Shown: piece by piece, positions 1 to 4,478 of the stretch | Position numbering within the stretch: the first letter of the stretch is position 1 | Layout: each line of letters starts with the position of its first letter | Assembly: GCA_023419995.1 (NCBI GenBank) | Contig: JAEZXF010000353.1 | Location: 1 to 5,154, forward strand | From: Pseudomonadota bacterium | GTDB lineage: Bacteria > Pseudomonadota > Alphaproteobacteria > Rhizobiales > Rhizobiaceae | Length of the DNA stretch: 5,154 nt | Direction: 5' to 3' | The notes under the pieces: model-generated | What the model saw: only the letters and a program-made list of their open reading frames with translations | Databases searched by the model: none | Told to the model about the DNA's origin: nothing | Made by a program: the position numbers and the translations under genes

Positions 1-179
1 ATGTCCGCGCCATGTGGGACTTGATGCAGAAGATGGGGCTGGAACCCGTCTCTGTGAAGTATCACCCGGACGGGACGTTCCGCATCATGACCGCGAAGCA
101 CGCGGAGATAAACAGGCCACCGCATGCCTCAGCCGGGCCTTCGGGTAGCGGTGAAAACCCATGGGATAGCGTGCTATGA
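1..179 (+). CDS. Small mobile-element protein upstream of integrase (3' end, partial)
   Basis: This open frame enters from the left edge (first full codon at 3) and stops with TGA at 177-179, giving 58 visible residues. I do not recognise a named family. The visible part reads ...MWDLMQKMGLEPVSVKYHPD, then a GTFRIMTAK stretch, then a Pro/Gly/Ser-rich tail ending in PWDSVL. The phrase 'V-x-x-x-P-D-G-T-F-R-I' looks like a short beta hairpin. As I recall, small ORFs of this style often sit just before integrases in rhizobial prophages and islands. Its stop overlaps the integrase start as ATGA, so the two are probably co-transcribed and translationally coupled. A start at the ATG at 12 (55 residues) is possible, but a start outside the window is more likely. 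An excisionase or regulator role is only a guess from position; no helix-turn-helix is evident. Confidence 0.55.
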   Translation, partial: VRAMWDLMQKMGLEPVSVKYHPDGTFRIMTAKHAEINRPPHASAGPSGSGENPWDSVL

Positions 180-1213
180 TCAGACACAAGCGTCCAAAAT
201 ATATTCATGTCTATCAGGACCGCCACGAGAAGGAGCGTGTTTATTTCAACCGCCCCGGTGTCAAGAAGATCGCGCTGCCGGGTCCGATCTATAGCGAAGC
301 CTTCTGGACTGCCTACCACAAGGCAATGGATGGCAATCCTGTGGAAGTAACGGCGGGAGCCGACAAGACGATCAAGGGGTCCGTCAGCGACCTGATCACT
401 CGCTACTACCAGTCTGCCGAGTTCATCACGAAGCGCCCCGCAACACAGCGGAACTACAAGTCCGTTCTGGAACCATTTCGAGCGGAGCATGGCGACAAGC
501 CGGTGTCGATGATCGAACCGAAGCACCTGAGTGCCATCGTAAGTGCGGTTTCTCTCCGCTCGACATCGGCGGCATACAATCTGCGCAAACGTCTCGTCAT
601 GATCTTCAAGCTGGCAGTCCAACTCGACTTCATCAAGCGTAGTCCCATGCCGGACGTGAAGCGTGTGGATCACCAGACCAAGGGTTACGAGACGTGGAGC
701 GAGGAGGACATCGCCAAGTTCCGTGCCCATTGGCGGCAGGGCACGCCCCAGCGGATCGCCATGGAGATACTGCTCTATACGGGCCTGCGGCGGGCGGACG
801 CCGTGCGCCTCGGGCCGCAGCACATTCGCGGCGACTATATCGAGATCACCGCGCAGAAGACGGATGCGGACCTCTCTATCCCAATCCATGCCGACTTCCG
901 CGCCGTGCTCGACACCATACCGCACCGGCACATGGTGTTCATCGCCACGGCCTACGGCGCAGCAAGATCGGAGAAAGCGTTTACGAACTGGATCATTGAG
1001 GCCGCACGGGACGCGGGACTTCCACCCCATCGGTCTCCGCATGGATTGCGCAAAGCCACGTGTCGGCGTCTGGCCGAGGCGGGGTGCAGTGTCTGGCAGA
1101 TCATGGCCATCACGGGACATCGGGACATCAAGGAAGTGCAGAAGTATGTCGAGGCTGCGAACCAGAAGAAGATGGCCAAGGACGGCATCAACCTGACCTA
1201 TGGTGCAGCATGA
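176..1213 (+). CDS. int: Tyrosine recombinase / phage-type integrase
   Basis: This site-specific recombinase of the tyrosine family would integrate and excise the element whose end lies here. It has 345 residues, a normal length for the family. Residues 1-60 form a basic N-terminal part, with HVYQDRHEKERVYF resembling the small arm-binding region of rhizobial integrases. Residues about 66-165 look like the SAM-like core-binding domain, and about 172-340 the catalytic domain. All catalytic residues are visible: Arg205 in TGLRRAD, Lys228 in AQKTD, His289 and Arg292 in HGLR, His315 in TGHRD, and the nucleophile Tyr324 in QKYVE. No frameshift or stop is seen, so it should be active. The start at 176 overlaps the upstream stop by ATGA; no strong ribosome binding site precedes it, which fits translational coupling. 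The 3' end points at a tRNA-Glu gene 93 bases away, its probable attachment target. Its base composition looks less GC-rich than the neighbouring rluD, consistent with acquisition (judged by eye). Confidence 0.95.
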   Translation: MIRHKRPKYIHVYQDRHEKERVYFNRPGVKKIALPGPIYSEAFWTAYHKAMDGNPVEVTAGADKTIKGSVSDLITRYYQSAEFITKRPATQRNYKSVLEPFRAEHGDKPVSMIEPKHLSAIVSAVSLRSTSAAYNLRKRLVMIFKLAVQLDFIKRSPMPDVKRVDHQTKGYETWSEEDIAKFRAHWRQGTPQRIAMEILLYTGLRRADAVRLGPQHIRGDYIEITAQKTDADLSIPIHADFRAVLDTIPHRHMVFIATAYGAARSEKAFTNWIIEAARDAGLPPHRSPHGLRKATCRRLAEAGCSVWQIMAITGHRDIKEVQKYVEAANQKKMAKDGINLTYGAA

Positions 1214-1235
1214 GAACGGCGAGGGAACAGAAATC

Positions 1236-1260
1236 TGCTAACCGGCACGTCCGGTTAGCA
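1236..1260. repeat. Perfect 10-bp inverted repeat between integrase and tRNA
   Basis: TGCTAACCGG (1236-1245) and CCGGTTAGCA (1251-1260) are exact reverse complements around a 5-base CACGT loop. The hairpin lies 22 bases after the integrase stop. It could end the integrase transcript, but no T-run follows on the plus strand (CAAACCGCC), so a classic intrinsic terminator is not supported. Alternatives are a protein-binding site such as an integrase or excisionase arm site, or an RNA-stabilising 3' hairpin. The symmetry is certain; the role is not. Confidence 0.6.
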
Positions 1261-1277
1261 CAAACCGCCTGCAAACA

Positions 1278-1298
1278 TTTGAAATCATTGAAGTCAAA
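1278..1298. repeat. AT-rich imperfect palindrome beside the attachment site
   Basis: TTTGA-AA-TCA-T-TGA-AG-TCAAA is centred on base 1288, with 8 of 10 symmetric positions complementary (mismatches at 1283/1293 and 1284/1292). It lies 8 bases from the tRNA 3' end, on the element side of the expected junction. Its odd-length dyad form resembles an operator or a recombination-protein binding site. It could be chance in AT-richer DNA, or part of the tRNA 3' trailer. Confidence 0.3.
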
Positions 1299-1306
1299 AG
1301 GGAAAC

Positions 1307-1345
1307 TGGTACGCCCAAGGGGAATCGAACCCCTGTTTGCGCCGT
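1307..1345. other. Predicted attachment site (att) at the tRNA-Glu 3' end
   Basis: Tyrosine recombinases commonly integrate into the 3' end of a tRNA gene, with the core in the T-arm, acceptor stem or anticodon stem, and the integrase gene next to it. Here an intact integrase reads toward the 3' end of an intact tRNA-Glu. The tRNA is complete through CCA, so the duplicated core must rebuild its 3' end. The exact core length cannot be set because the partner att copy is not in the window; I found no second copy of the tRNA 3' end between 1 and 1213. The limits given cover the acceptor 3' strand and T-arm only. Confidence 0.5.
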
Positions 1346-1381
1346 GAGAGGGCGCCGTCCTGACCGCTAGACGATGGGCGC
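1307..1381 (-). tRNA. tRNA-Glu (anticodon CTC)
   Basis: A full cloverleaf is seen on the minus strand. The acceptor pairs GCGCCCA with TGGGCGT (first pair a G-U wobble). The D-arm is GTCT...GGAC. The anticodon stem GCGCC/GGCGC encloses loop CTCTCAC, so the anticodon is CTC, reading GAG. The T-arm is AGGGG-TTCGATT-CCCCT. The discriminator is A, and CCA is encoded at 1309-1307. Length is 72 nt without CCA and 75 with it. The gene supplies glutamate for translation and serves as the likely insertion site of the element to its left. Its own promoter lies just upstream. Confidence 0.96.
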
Positions 1382-1398
1382 TTGCCGTGTGACCCGCG

Positions 1399-1426
1399 AT
1401 ATAGAGGGGAATCGGCGGGAATGCAA
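1399..1426 (-). promoter_or_regulatory. Promoter of the tRNA-Glu gene (-35/-10)
   Basis: Reading the minus strand, TTGCAT (1426-1421) and CTATAT (1404-1399) are separated by 16 bases. This fits the alphaproteobacterial housekeeping promoter pattern (TTGAC-like -35, CTATAT-like -10). Transcription would begin near 1392, leaving a leader of about 10 bases before the tRNA 5' end at 1381, which is typical for a tRNA gene. The promoter lies in the 81-base gap after the minus-strand membrane protein gene, so the tRNA need not depend on read-through. Confidence 0.65.
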
Positions 1427-1462
1427 CCTCGCCGGCGGACGAATTTCGCCTCCCGGCGTCGA

Positions 1463-1852
1463 TCAGGGCGCGGGGGCGATGTCGAACCGGCCGACGATGC
1501 GGCCTGCCGCCGTGTCGTAGACGAAGATCGCGCGCGTGCCTTCCGCCAGCATGACATCGAGGCCGATGCGGCTGCCCGACAGCGTGTGGCCCAGGACCCG
1601 CGCGCCCTGCGGCAGCGCGATCTCGCCGCGCAGCATCTCGCCCTGCGGCGGGGCCGGCAGCTCGGGCACCGCCGCCGCCGGAGGCTCGCCCTTGCCGCTG
1701 GCGCGGTAGACAATGGCGATCGCCACCGCCATAAGGGCCAGGAACAGGAGGCCGAGATTGAACGCCATGAAGCGGATGAGCTTGCGGCGGACCCGTTCCA
1801 CCGCGGGGTCGAGCGGCTTCTCGCGTTCCTCGTCGTCCAGGGGTCCAGCCAT
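1463..1852 (-). CDS. Small single-pass membrane protein, conserved hypothetical
   Basis: The gene encodes 129 residues. The N-terminal part (1-24) is charged: MAGPLDDEEREKPLDPAVER followed by VRRK. One hydrophobic segment covers about residues 25-49 (FMAFNLGLLFLALMAVAIAIVY). A Pro/Ala-rich linker (about 51-72) leads to a C-terminal domain (about 73-129) with alternating hydrophobic strands (GEIALPQGARVLGHTL, AIFVYDTAAGRIVGRFDI). Positive residues just before the membrane segment suggest a cytoplasmic N-terminus and a periplasmic C-terminal domain. The layout, with 'LDPAVERVRRK' before the membrane helix, reminds me of the alphaproteobacterial family DUF6476, but I cannot confirm this. The function is unknown. 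The start at 1852 is the only ATG giving this N-terminus, and its ribosome binding site is weak. The gene is divergent from rluD with 23 bases between start codons. A weak minus-strand promoter candidate (TTTCAA at 1914-1909, CTATCA at 1892-1887) would lie inside the rluD 5' end. Confidence 0.8.
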   Translation of the reverse strand: MAGPLDDEEREKPLDPAVERVRRKLIRFMAFNLGLLFLALMAVAIAIVYRASGKGEPPAAAVPELPAPPQGEMLRGEIALPQGARVLGHTLSGSRIGLDVMLAEGTRAIFVYDTAAGRIVGRFDIAPAP

Positions 1853-1875
1853 GAAGATATCGTTCCGGTTGGTCG

Positions 1876-2925
1876 ATGAGCGATCCTGATAGCGAAGGCG
1901 AGGCCGTATTGAAAGAGTTGATGGCCGACGACGATGCCGCCGGCATGCGCATTGACCAGTGGCTGGCGGCGCGGCTGGCGCCAGATCTGTCGCGCAGCCG
2001 CATCCAGGCACTGATCCACGACGGGCAGGTGAGCGTCGACGGCGCGGTCGAGCGCTCGCAGGGGCGCAGGCTGGCGGCGGGCGAGCGCATCCGCCTCGTC
2101 CTGCCCGAGCCGGAGCCGGCGGCACCCGCCGCCGAGGACATCCCGCTCGCCGTGCTCTACGAGGACGACGAGCTGATCGTCATCGACAAGCCGGCCGGCC
2201 TCGTCGTCCATCCCGGCGCCGGCAACCCGACCGGCACGCTGGTCAACGCGCTGATCCGCCATTGCGGCGCCTCGCTGTCGGGCATCGGCGGCGTGCGGCG
2301 GCCGGGCATCGTCCACCGGCTCGACAAGGACACCAGCGGCGTGCTCGTCGTGGCCAAGAACGACCGCGCCCATCGCGCGCTGTCGGAAGCCTTCGCCGAC
2401 CACGGCCGCACCGGCGACCTCGAGCGCGCCTACGACGCGCTGGTCTGGGGGGCGCCGGCCCGCATGACCGGCATCATCGACGCGCCGCTCGGCCGCTCCG
2501 GCACGGACCGCACGAAGCGGGCCGTCGTGCCGGCGGGCCGCGGCGACGCCCGCCACGCCGTGCCGCATTTCTCGGTGCGCGAGCGCTTCGGCGAGGATGC
2601 GCGCGGCGCGCGCCGGCCCGTCGCCGCACTGGTCGAATGCCGGCTGGAAACCGGCCGGACGCACCAGATCCGGGTGCACATGGCGCATGCCGGCCACCCG
2701 CTGGTCGGCGACCGCGACTACGGGCGGGCCTTCCTGACCAAGGCCAACAAGCTGGCCGAGCCGCTCGGCAGGCTGGTGCGCGCCTTTCCGCGCCAGGCGC
2801 TTCACGCCCGGCTTCTCGCCTTCCGCCATCCCTCGACCGGCGAGATCATGCGCTTCGAGGCGCCGTGGCCGGCCGATCTCGCGGAACTTGTCGAGGGGTT
2901 CCGGCGTTGGGGCGGCGAGGCATAG
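1876..2925 (+). CDS. rluD: RluD-type 23S rRNA pseudouridine synthase
   Basis: This enzyme isomerises uridine to pseudouridine in rRNA. RluD proper acts on helix 69 of 23S rRNA (positions 1911, 1915 and 1917 in E. coli numbering) during late large-subunit assembly in the cytoplasm. An S4 RNA-binding domain covers about residues 24-75 (MRIDQWLAARL...DLSRSRIQALI). The catalytic domain follows from about 90: the DEL-IVIDKPAGLVVHPG strand, the HRLDKDTSG motif at 147-155 with catalytic Asp150, LETGRTHQIRVHMA (257-270), and HPLVGDRDYG (274-283). The length of 349 is normal. The start at 1876 gives a 15-residue extension without a clear ribosome binding site; the in-frame ATG at 1921 (334 residues, with purine-rich GAAAGAG just upstream) is a real alternative and would widen the divergent gap to 68 bases. 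RluC or a generic RluA-family label is possible, but the S4 domain and motifs favour RluD. rpoH follows 265 bases downstream. Confidence 0.92.
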   Translation: MSDPDSEGEAVLKELMADDDAAGMRIDQWLAARLAPDLSRSRIQALIHDGQVSVDGAVERSQGRRLAAGERIRLVLPEPEPAAPAAEDIPLAVLYEDDELIVIDKPAGLVVHPGAGNPTGTLVNALIRHCGASLSGIGGVRRPGIVHRLDKDTSGVLVVAKNDRAHRALSEAFADHGRTGDLERAYDALVWGAPARMTGIIDAPLGRSGTDRTKRAVVPAGRGDARHAVPHFSVRERFGEDARGARRPVAALVECRLETGRTHQIRVHMAHAGHPLVGDRDYGRAFLTKANKLAEPLGRLVRAFPRQALHARLLAFRHPSTGEIMRFEAPWPADLAELVEGFRRWGGEA

Positions 2926-2926
2926 A

Positions 2927-2966
2927 GCGCGCCGCGCCCGACCGGCTGCAGACGGCGCGTTCCTTT
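2927..2966 (+). terminator. Weak candidate terminator after rluD
   Basis: GCGCGCCG (2927-2934) can pair with CGGCGCGT (2953-2960), 8 pairs with one G-U, across an 18-base loop, followed by TTCCTTT. The large loop and interrupted T-run make it weak. It begins one base after the rluD stop. Read-through into rpoH remains possible. Confidence 0.25.
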
Positions 2967-3096
2967 GCCATGCGAGCCGCCCTTCGGTTTCGAGCGGATG
3001 AAGCAGCGGCGAGGCCTCGACCGCGAGCCGGCGTTCATATTTCCGTGACGCTGTGTTTTTGGCGCCGGCGGAACCGTGTTTTCGCCGCAAACGTTC

Positions 3097-3102
3097 CTAT
3101 AT
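3097..3102 (+). promoter_or_regulatory. Candidate -10 box of the rpoH promoter
   Basis: CTATAT at 3097-3102, in the context CCTATATAAC, is a good match to the alphaproteobacterial -10 element and lies in an otherwise GC-rich gap. It would start transcription near 3109, about 82 bases before the rpoH start. No convincing -35 is found: the 16-17 base spacing lands on CCGTGTT (3074-3080), a poor match. rpoH genes in several proteobacteria have more than one promoter, including stress-responsive ones. Whether this box is used by the housekeeping sigma or by RpoH itself cannot be told here. Confidence 0.4.
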
Positions 3103-3113
3103 AACACCTTCGA

Positions 3114-3164
3114 CGTGGTGCGCCTCGCGGCCACGCTCGGGCGCCGGCCGGTTCGCGGGGGCGC
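3114..3164 (+). promoter_or_regulatory. GC-rich structured 5' leader of rpoH (two hairpins)
   Basis: Two hairpins can be drawn by hand in the expected leader. The first pairs CGTGGT (3114-3119) with GCCACG (3130-3135) and CGC (3121-3123) with GCG (3127-3129), with one bulged G. The second pairs GCGCC (3141-3145) with GGCGC (3160-3164) and CCG (3148-3150) with CGG (3156-3158). The purine-rich ribosome binding site after them appears left unpaired. This need not be a thermometer; such pairing is common in GC-rich DNA. No energy calculation was possible. Confidence 0.3.
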
Positions 3165-3177
3165 GTCACGCAAGAGA

Positions 3178-3184
3178 GGGAGGG
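3178..3184 (+). promoter_or_regulatory. Strong ribosome binding site of rpoH
   Basis: GGGAGGG, set in GAGAGGGAGGG, contains GGAGG (3179-3183) 7 bases before the ATG at 3191. It decides the rpoH start: the reading frame stays open further upstream to an ATG at 3053, but that one lies before the promoter candidate and lacks family similarity. Confidence 0.85.
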
Positions 3185-3190
3185 TGCTTT

Positions 3191-4099
3191 ATGGCCCAGA
3201 CACTGCCCAGCATCGTCTCCGGAGAAGGCGGCCTGACCCGCTATCTCGAGGAGATCAGACGATTTCCCATGCTCCAGCCGCAGGAAGAGTACATGCTCGC
3301 CAAGCGGTATCACGAGCATGACGACACCAACGCCGCGCACAAGCTCGTCACCAGCCACCTGCGCCTCGTGGCCAAGATCGCCATGGGCTATCGCGGGTAC
3401 GGCCTGCCCATCGGCGAGGTCATCTCCGAAGGCAATGTCGGGCTGATGCAGGCGGTGAAGAAGTTCGAGCCGGAGCGCGGCTTTCGGCTGGCGACCTACG
3501 CCATGTGGTGGATCAAGGCCGCGATCCAGGAATACATCCTGCGCTCGTGGAGCCTGGTGAAGATGGGCACCACGGCCAACCAGAAGCGGCTGTTCTTCAA
3601 CCTGCGCAAGGTGAAGGGCAAGATCCAGGCGCTCGACGAGGGCGACCTCAAGCCCGAGCAGATCACGGAGATCGCGACGCGGCTCAACGTCTCCGAGGAG
3701 GAGGTGGTGTCGATGAACCGCCGCCTCTCCGGCGACGCCTCGCTCAATGCGCCGATCCGCGCCACCGAGGGCGAGTCCGGCGAATGGCAGGACTGGCTCG
3801 TCGACGACAGCCAGAGCCAGGAGCAGATGCTCATCGAGCAGGACGAGATGGACAACCGCCGCGCCATGCTGACCGAGGCGATGGCTGTCCTCAACGACCG
3901 CGAGCGCCGCATCTTCGAGGCGCGCCGGCTTGCCGACGACCCGATGACGCTCGAGGAGCTGTCGTCGGAGTTCGACATCTCGCGCGAGCGCGTGCGCCAG
4001 ATCGAGGTGCGCGCCTTCGAGAAGGTGCAGGACGCGGTGAAGGCGGCGGCGCGCCGCCAGGCGCAGTCGCTGCGCACCATCGAGGCCGAACCGGCGTAA
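3191..4099 (+). CDS. rpoH: RNA polymerase heat-shock sigma factor RpoH (sigma-32, RpoH1 type)
   Basis: This alternative sigma factor directs RNA polymerase to heat-shock and stress promoters (chaperones, proteases). It has 302 residues, the usual length for rhizobial RpoH1. Region 1.2 is near 14-45 (GLTRYLEEIRRFPMLQPQEE). Region 2 is about 48-117, with GLPIGEVISEGNVGLMQAVKK-type core-binding residues and RLATYAMWWIKAAIQEYILR for -10 melting. The RpoH signature box QKRLFFNLRK is at 131-140, the stretch that sets RpoH apart from other sigmas and is linked to its regulation. Region 3 is about 150-215. Region 4, with its helix-turn-helix (TLEELSSEFDISRERVRQIE), is about 225-280 and binds the -35. 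The gene is intact, with a strong ribosome binding site, its own leader and a strong terminator, so it looks like a single-gene unit. In rhizobia a second paralogue, RpoH2, often exists; this sequence resembles RpoH1 more from memory. Identification as RpoH is secure. Confidence 0.97.
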   Translation: MAQTLPSIVSGEGGLTRYLEEIRRFPMLQPQEEYMLAKRYHEHDDTNAAHKLVTSHLRLVAKIAMGYRGYGLPIGEVISEGNVGLMQAVKKFEPERGFRLATYAMWWIKAAIQEYILRSWSLVKMGTTANQKRLFFNLRKVKGKIQALDEGDLKPEQITEIATRLNVSEEEVVSMNRRLSGDASLNAPIRATEGESGEWQDWLVDDSQSQEQMLIEQDEMDNRRAMLTEAMAVLNDRERRIFEARRLADDPMTLEELSSEFDISRERVRQIEVRAFEKVQDAVKAAARRQAQSLRTIEAEPA

Positions 4100-4122
4100 G
4101 CCTGTTCCGACCTGCCGAACGG

Positions 4123-4156
4123 AAAAAGCCGTCGCGGACTTCGCGGCGGCTTTTTT
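4123..4156 (+). terminator. Strong intrinsic terminator of rpoH
   Basis: AAAAAGCCGTCGCG (4123-4136) pairs with CGCGGCGGCTTTTT (4142-4155), 14 pairs with one G-T, across a 5-base loop GACTT, and ends in six Ts (4151-4156). It starts 24 bases after the rpoH stop. The A-run on the 5' side means it could also stop transcription arriving from the minus strand, so it may be bidirectional. Confidence 0.93.
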
Positions 4157-4198
4157 CGTGTCGGGCTGATGCGGCGATCGGGCGGCCGCCGGCGCTGC

Positions 4199-4246
4199 CC
4201 CTCATCCGGCTGCCGCCACCTTCTCCCCGTGAACAGGGAGAAGGGG
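4199..4246 (+). repeat. Palindromic repeat unit A
   Basis: The leader CCCTCATCCGGCTGCCGCCA (4199-4218) is followed by a perfect 9-bp stem, CCTTCTCCC (4219-4227) with GGGAGAAGG (4236-4244), and loop CGTGAACA. It is the best-formed unit and defines the plus orientation. Within the leader, GGC (4208-4210) can pair with GCC (4215-4217) around TGCC. Confidence 0.75.
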
Positions 4247-4268
4247 ATTGGCTCCTGCGCCCAAGCTT

Positions 4269-4291
4269 CCCTCTCCGGGTGAACGGAGGGG
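4269..4291 (+). repeat. Palindromic repeat unit B (degenerate)
   Basis: CCCTCTCC (4269-4276), loop GGGTGAAC, then GGAGGGG (4285-4291). It keeps the GTGAAC loop in the same orientation as unit A, but the 3' arm lacks a base, leaving one unpaired base in the stem. It has no CCCTCATCC leader, so it is probably a decayed copy. Confidence 0.5.
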
Positions 4292-4352
4292 TCTCCGCCT
4301 CGCCGACCTTCTGTCCGCTGCGCCAGATCCCTTCAGCTTCGGTTCGGATCGT

Positions 4353-4397
4353 CCCTCATCCCCCTGCCGGGACCTTCCCCCGTAAACGGGGAGAAGG
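4353..4397 (+). repeat. Palindromic repeat unit C
   Basis: The leader at 4353-4372 matches that of unit A except at four positions, which are paired changes (see findings). The stem pairs CCTTC (4373-4377) with GAAGG (4393-4397) and CCCCG (4378-4382) with CGGGG (4387-4391), with bulged A4392 and loop TAAA. Orientation is the same as unit A. Confidence 0.7.
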
Positions 4398-4419
4398 AGA
4401 CTGGCCGTAACGCCGGCGA

Positions 4420-4445
4420 CCCCTCTCCCGTTCATGGGGAGAGGG
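4420..4445 (-). repeat. Palindromic repeat unit D (inverted)
   Basis: CCCTCTCCC (4421-4429) pairs perfectly with GGGAGAGGG (4437-4445) around GTTCATG. On the minus strand the loop contains ATGAAC, matching GTGAAC of unit A, so this copy is inverted relative to the others. It lies 33 bases after the stop of the minus-strand gene and could act as its 3' hairpin, although no T-run follows on that strand. Confidence 0.65.
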
Positions 4446-4478
4446 CACGGTCAGGGGGGCGTAAAAGCTGGAAAGATT

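Larger units (their letters stand above)
4198..4445. repeat. Cluster of rhizobial-style intergenic palindromic repeats
   Basis: This gap between rpoH and the last gene has no credible gene; it is filled with related palindromic units described separately (4199-4246, 4269-4291, 4353-4397, 4420-4445). Their shared theme is a CCCTCATCC leader, then a CCTTCTCCCC arm, a GTGAAC-like loop and a GGGAGAAGG arm. It resembles the dispersed intergenic mosaic elements of rhizobia (RIME-like), but I cannot assign the family. At 4157-4197 I see only GC-rich filler. Confidence 0.75.

Noticed and set aside
62..1120. Long minus-strand open frame (352 codons) opposite the integrase
   Set aside because: It lies antisense to a clear integrase with all catalytic motifs, its translation shows no recognisable domain, and long antisense frames are common in high-GC DNA.
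1060..1347. Plus-strand open frame ending in RGIEPLFAP
   Set aside because: That ending is the antisense translation of the tRNA, a known annotation artefact; the rest overlaps the integrase in another frame.
1294..3090. 598-codon minus-strand open frame spanning the tRNA, the membrane protein gene and rluD
   Set aside because: It runs through a tRNA gene and antisense to rluD; the translation is low-complexity Arg/Ala-rich. The real minus-strand gene (1463-1852) is in another frame.
1959..3104. 381-codon plus-strand open frame overlapping rluD
   Set aside because: It is a frame-shifted shadow of rluD with Arg/Pro/Ala-rich composition and no motifs.
3105..3186. Possible pairing of CACCTTC (3105-3111) with GAGGGTG (3180-3186) that would hide the rpoH ribosome binding site
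   Set aside because: If the -10 box at 3097-3102 is used, transcription starts near 3109, so most of CACCTTC would not be in the RNA.
3053..3190. 46-residue N-terminal extension of RpoH from an ATG at 3053
   Set aside because: Family members begin near MAQTLPSI; the extension precedes the likely promoter, and the strong ribosome binding site is at 3178-3184.
3505..4410. 301-codon plus-strand open frame overlapping rpoH and the repeats
   Set aside because: It is an out-of-frame shadow of rpoH that continues through the terminator and the repeat cluster.
4202..4435. 77-codon minus-strand open frame in the intergenic region
   Set aside because: It is composed of the palindromic repeats and has no ribosome binding site or protein-like pattern.
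4198..4445. Repeat cluster as a CRISPR array
   Set aside because: Units are palindromic, irregularly spaced, variable in sequence and one is inverted; there is no fixed repeat-spacer periodicity and no cas gene.
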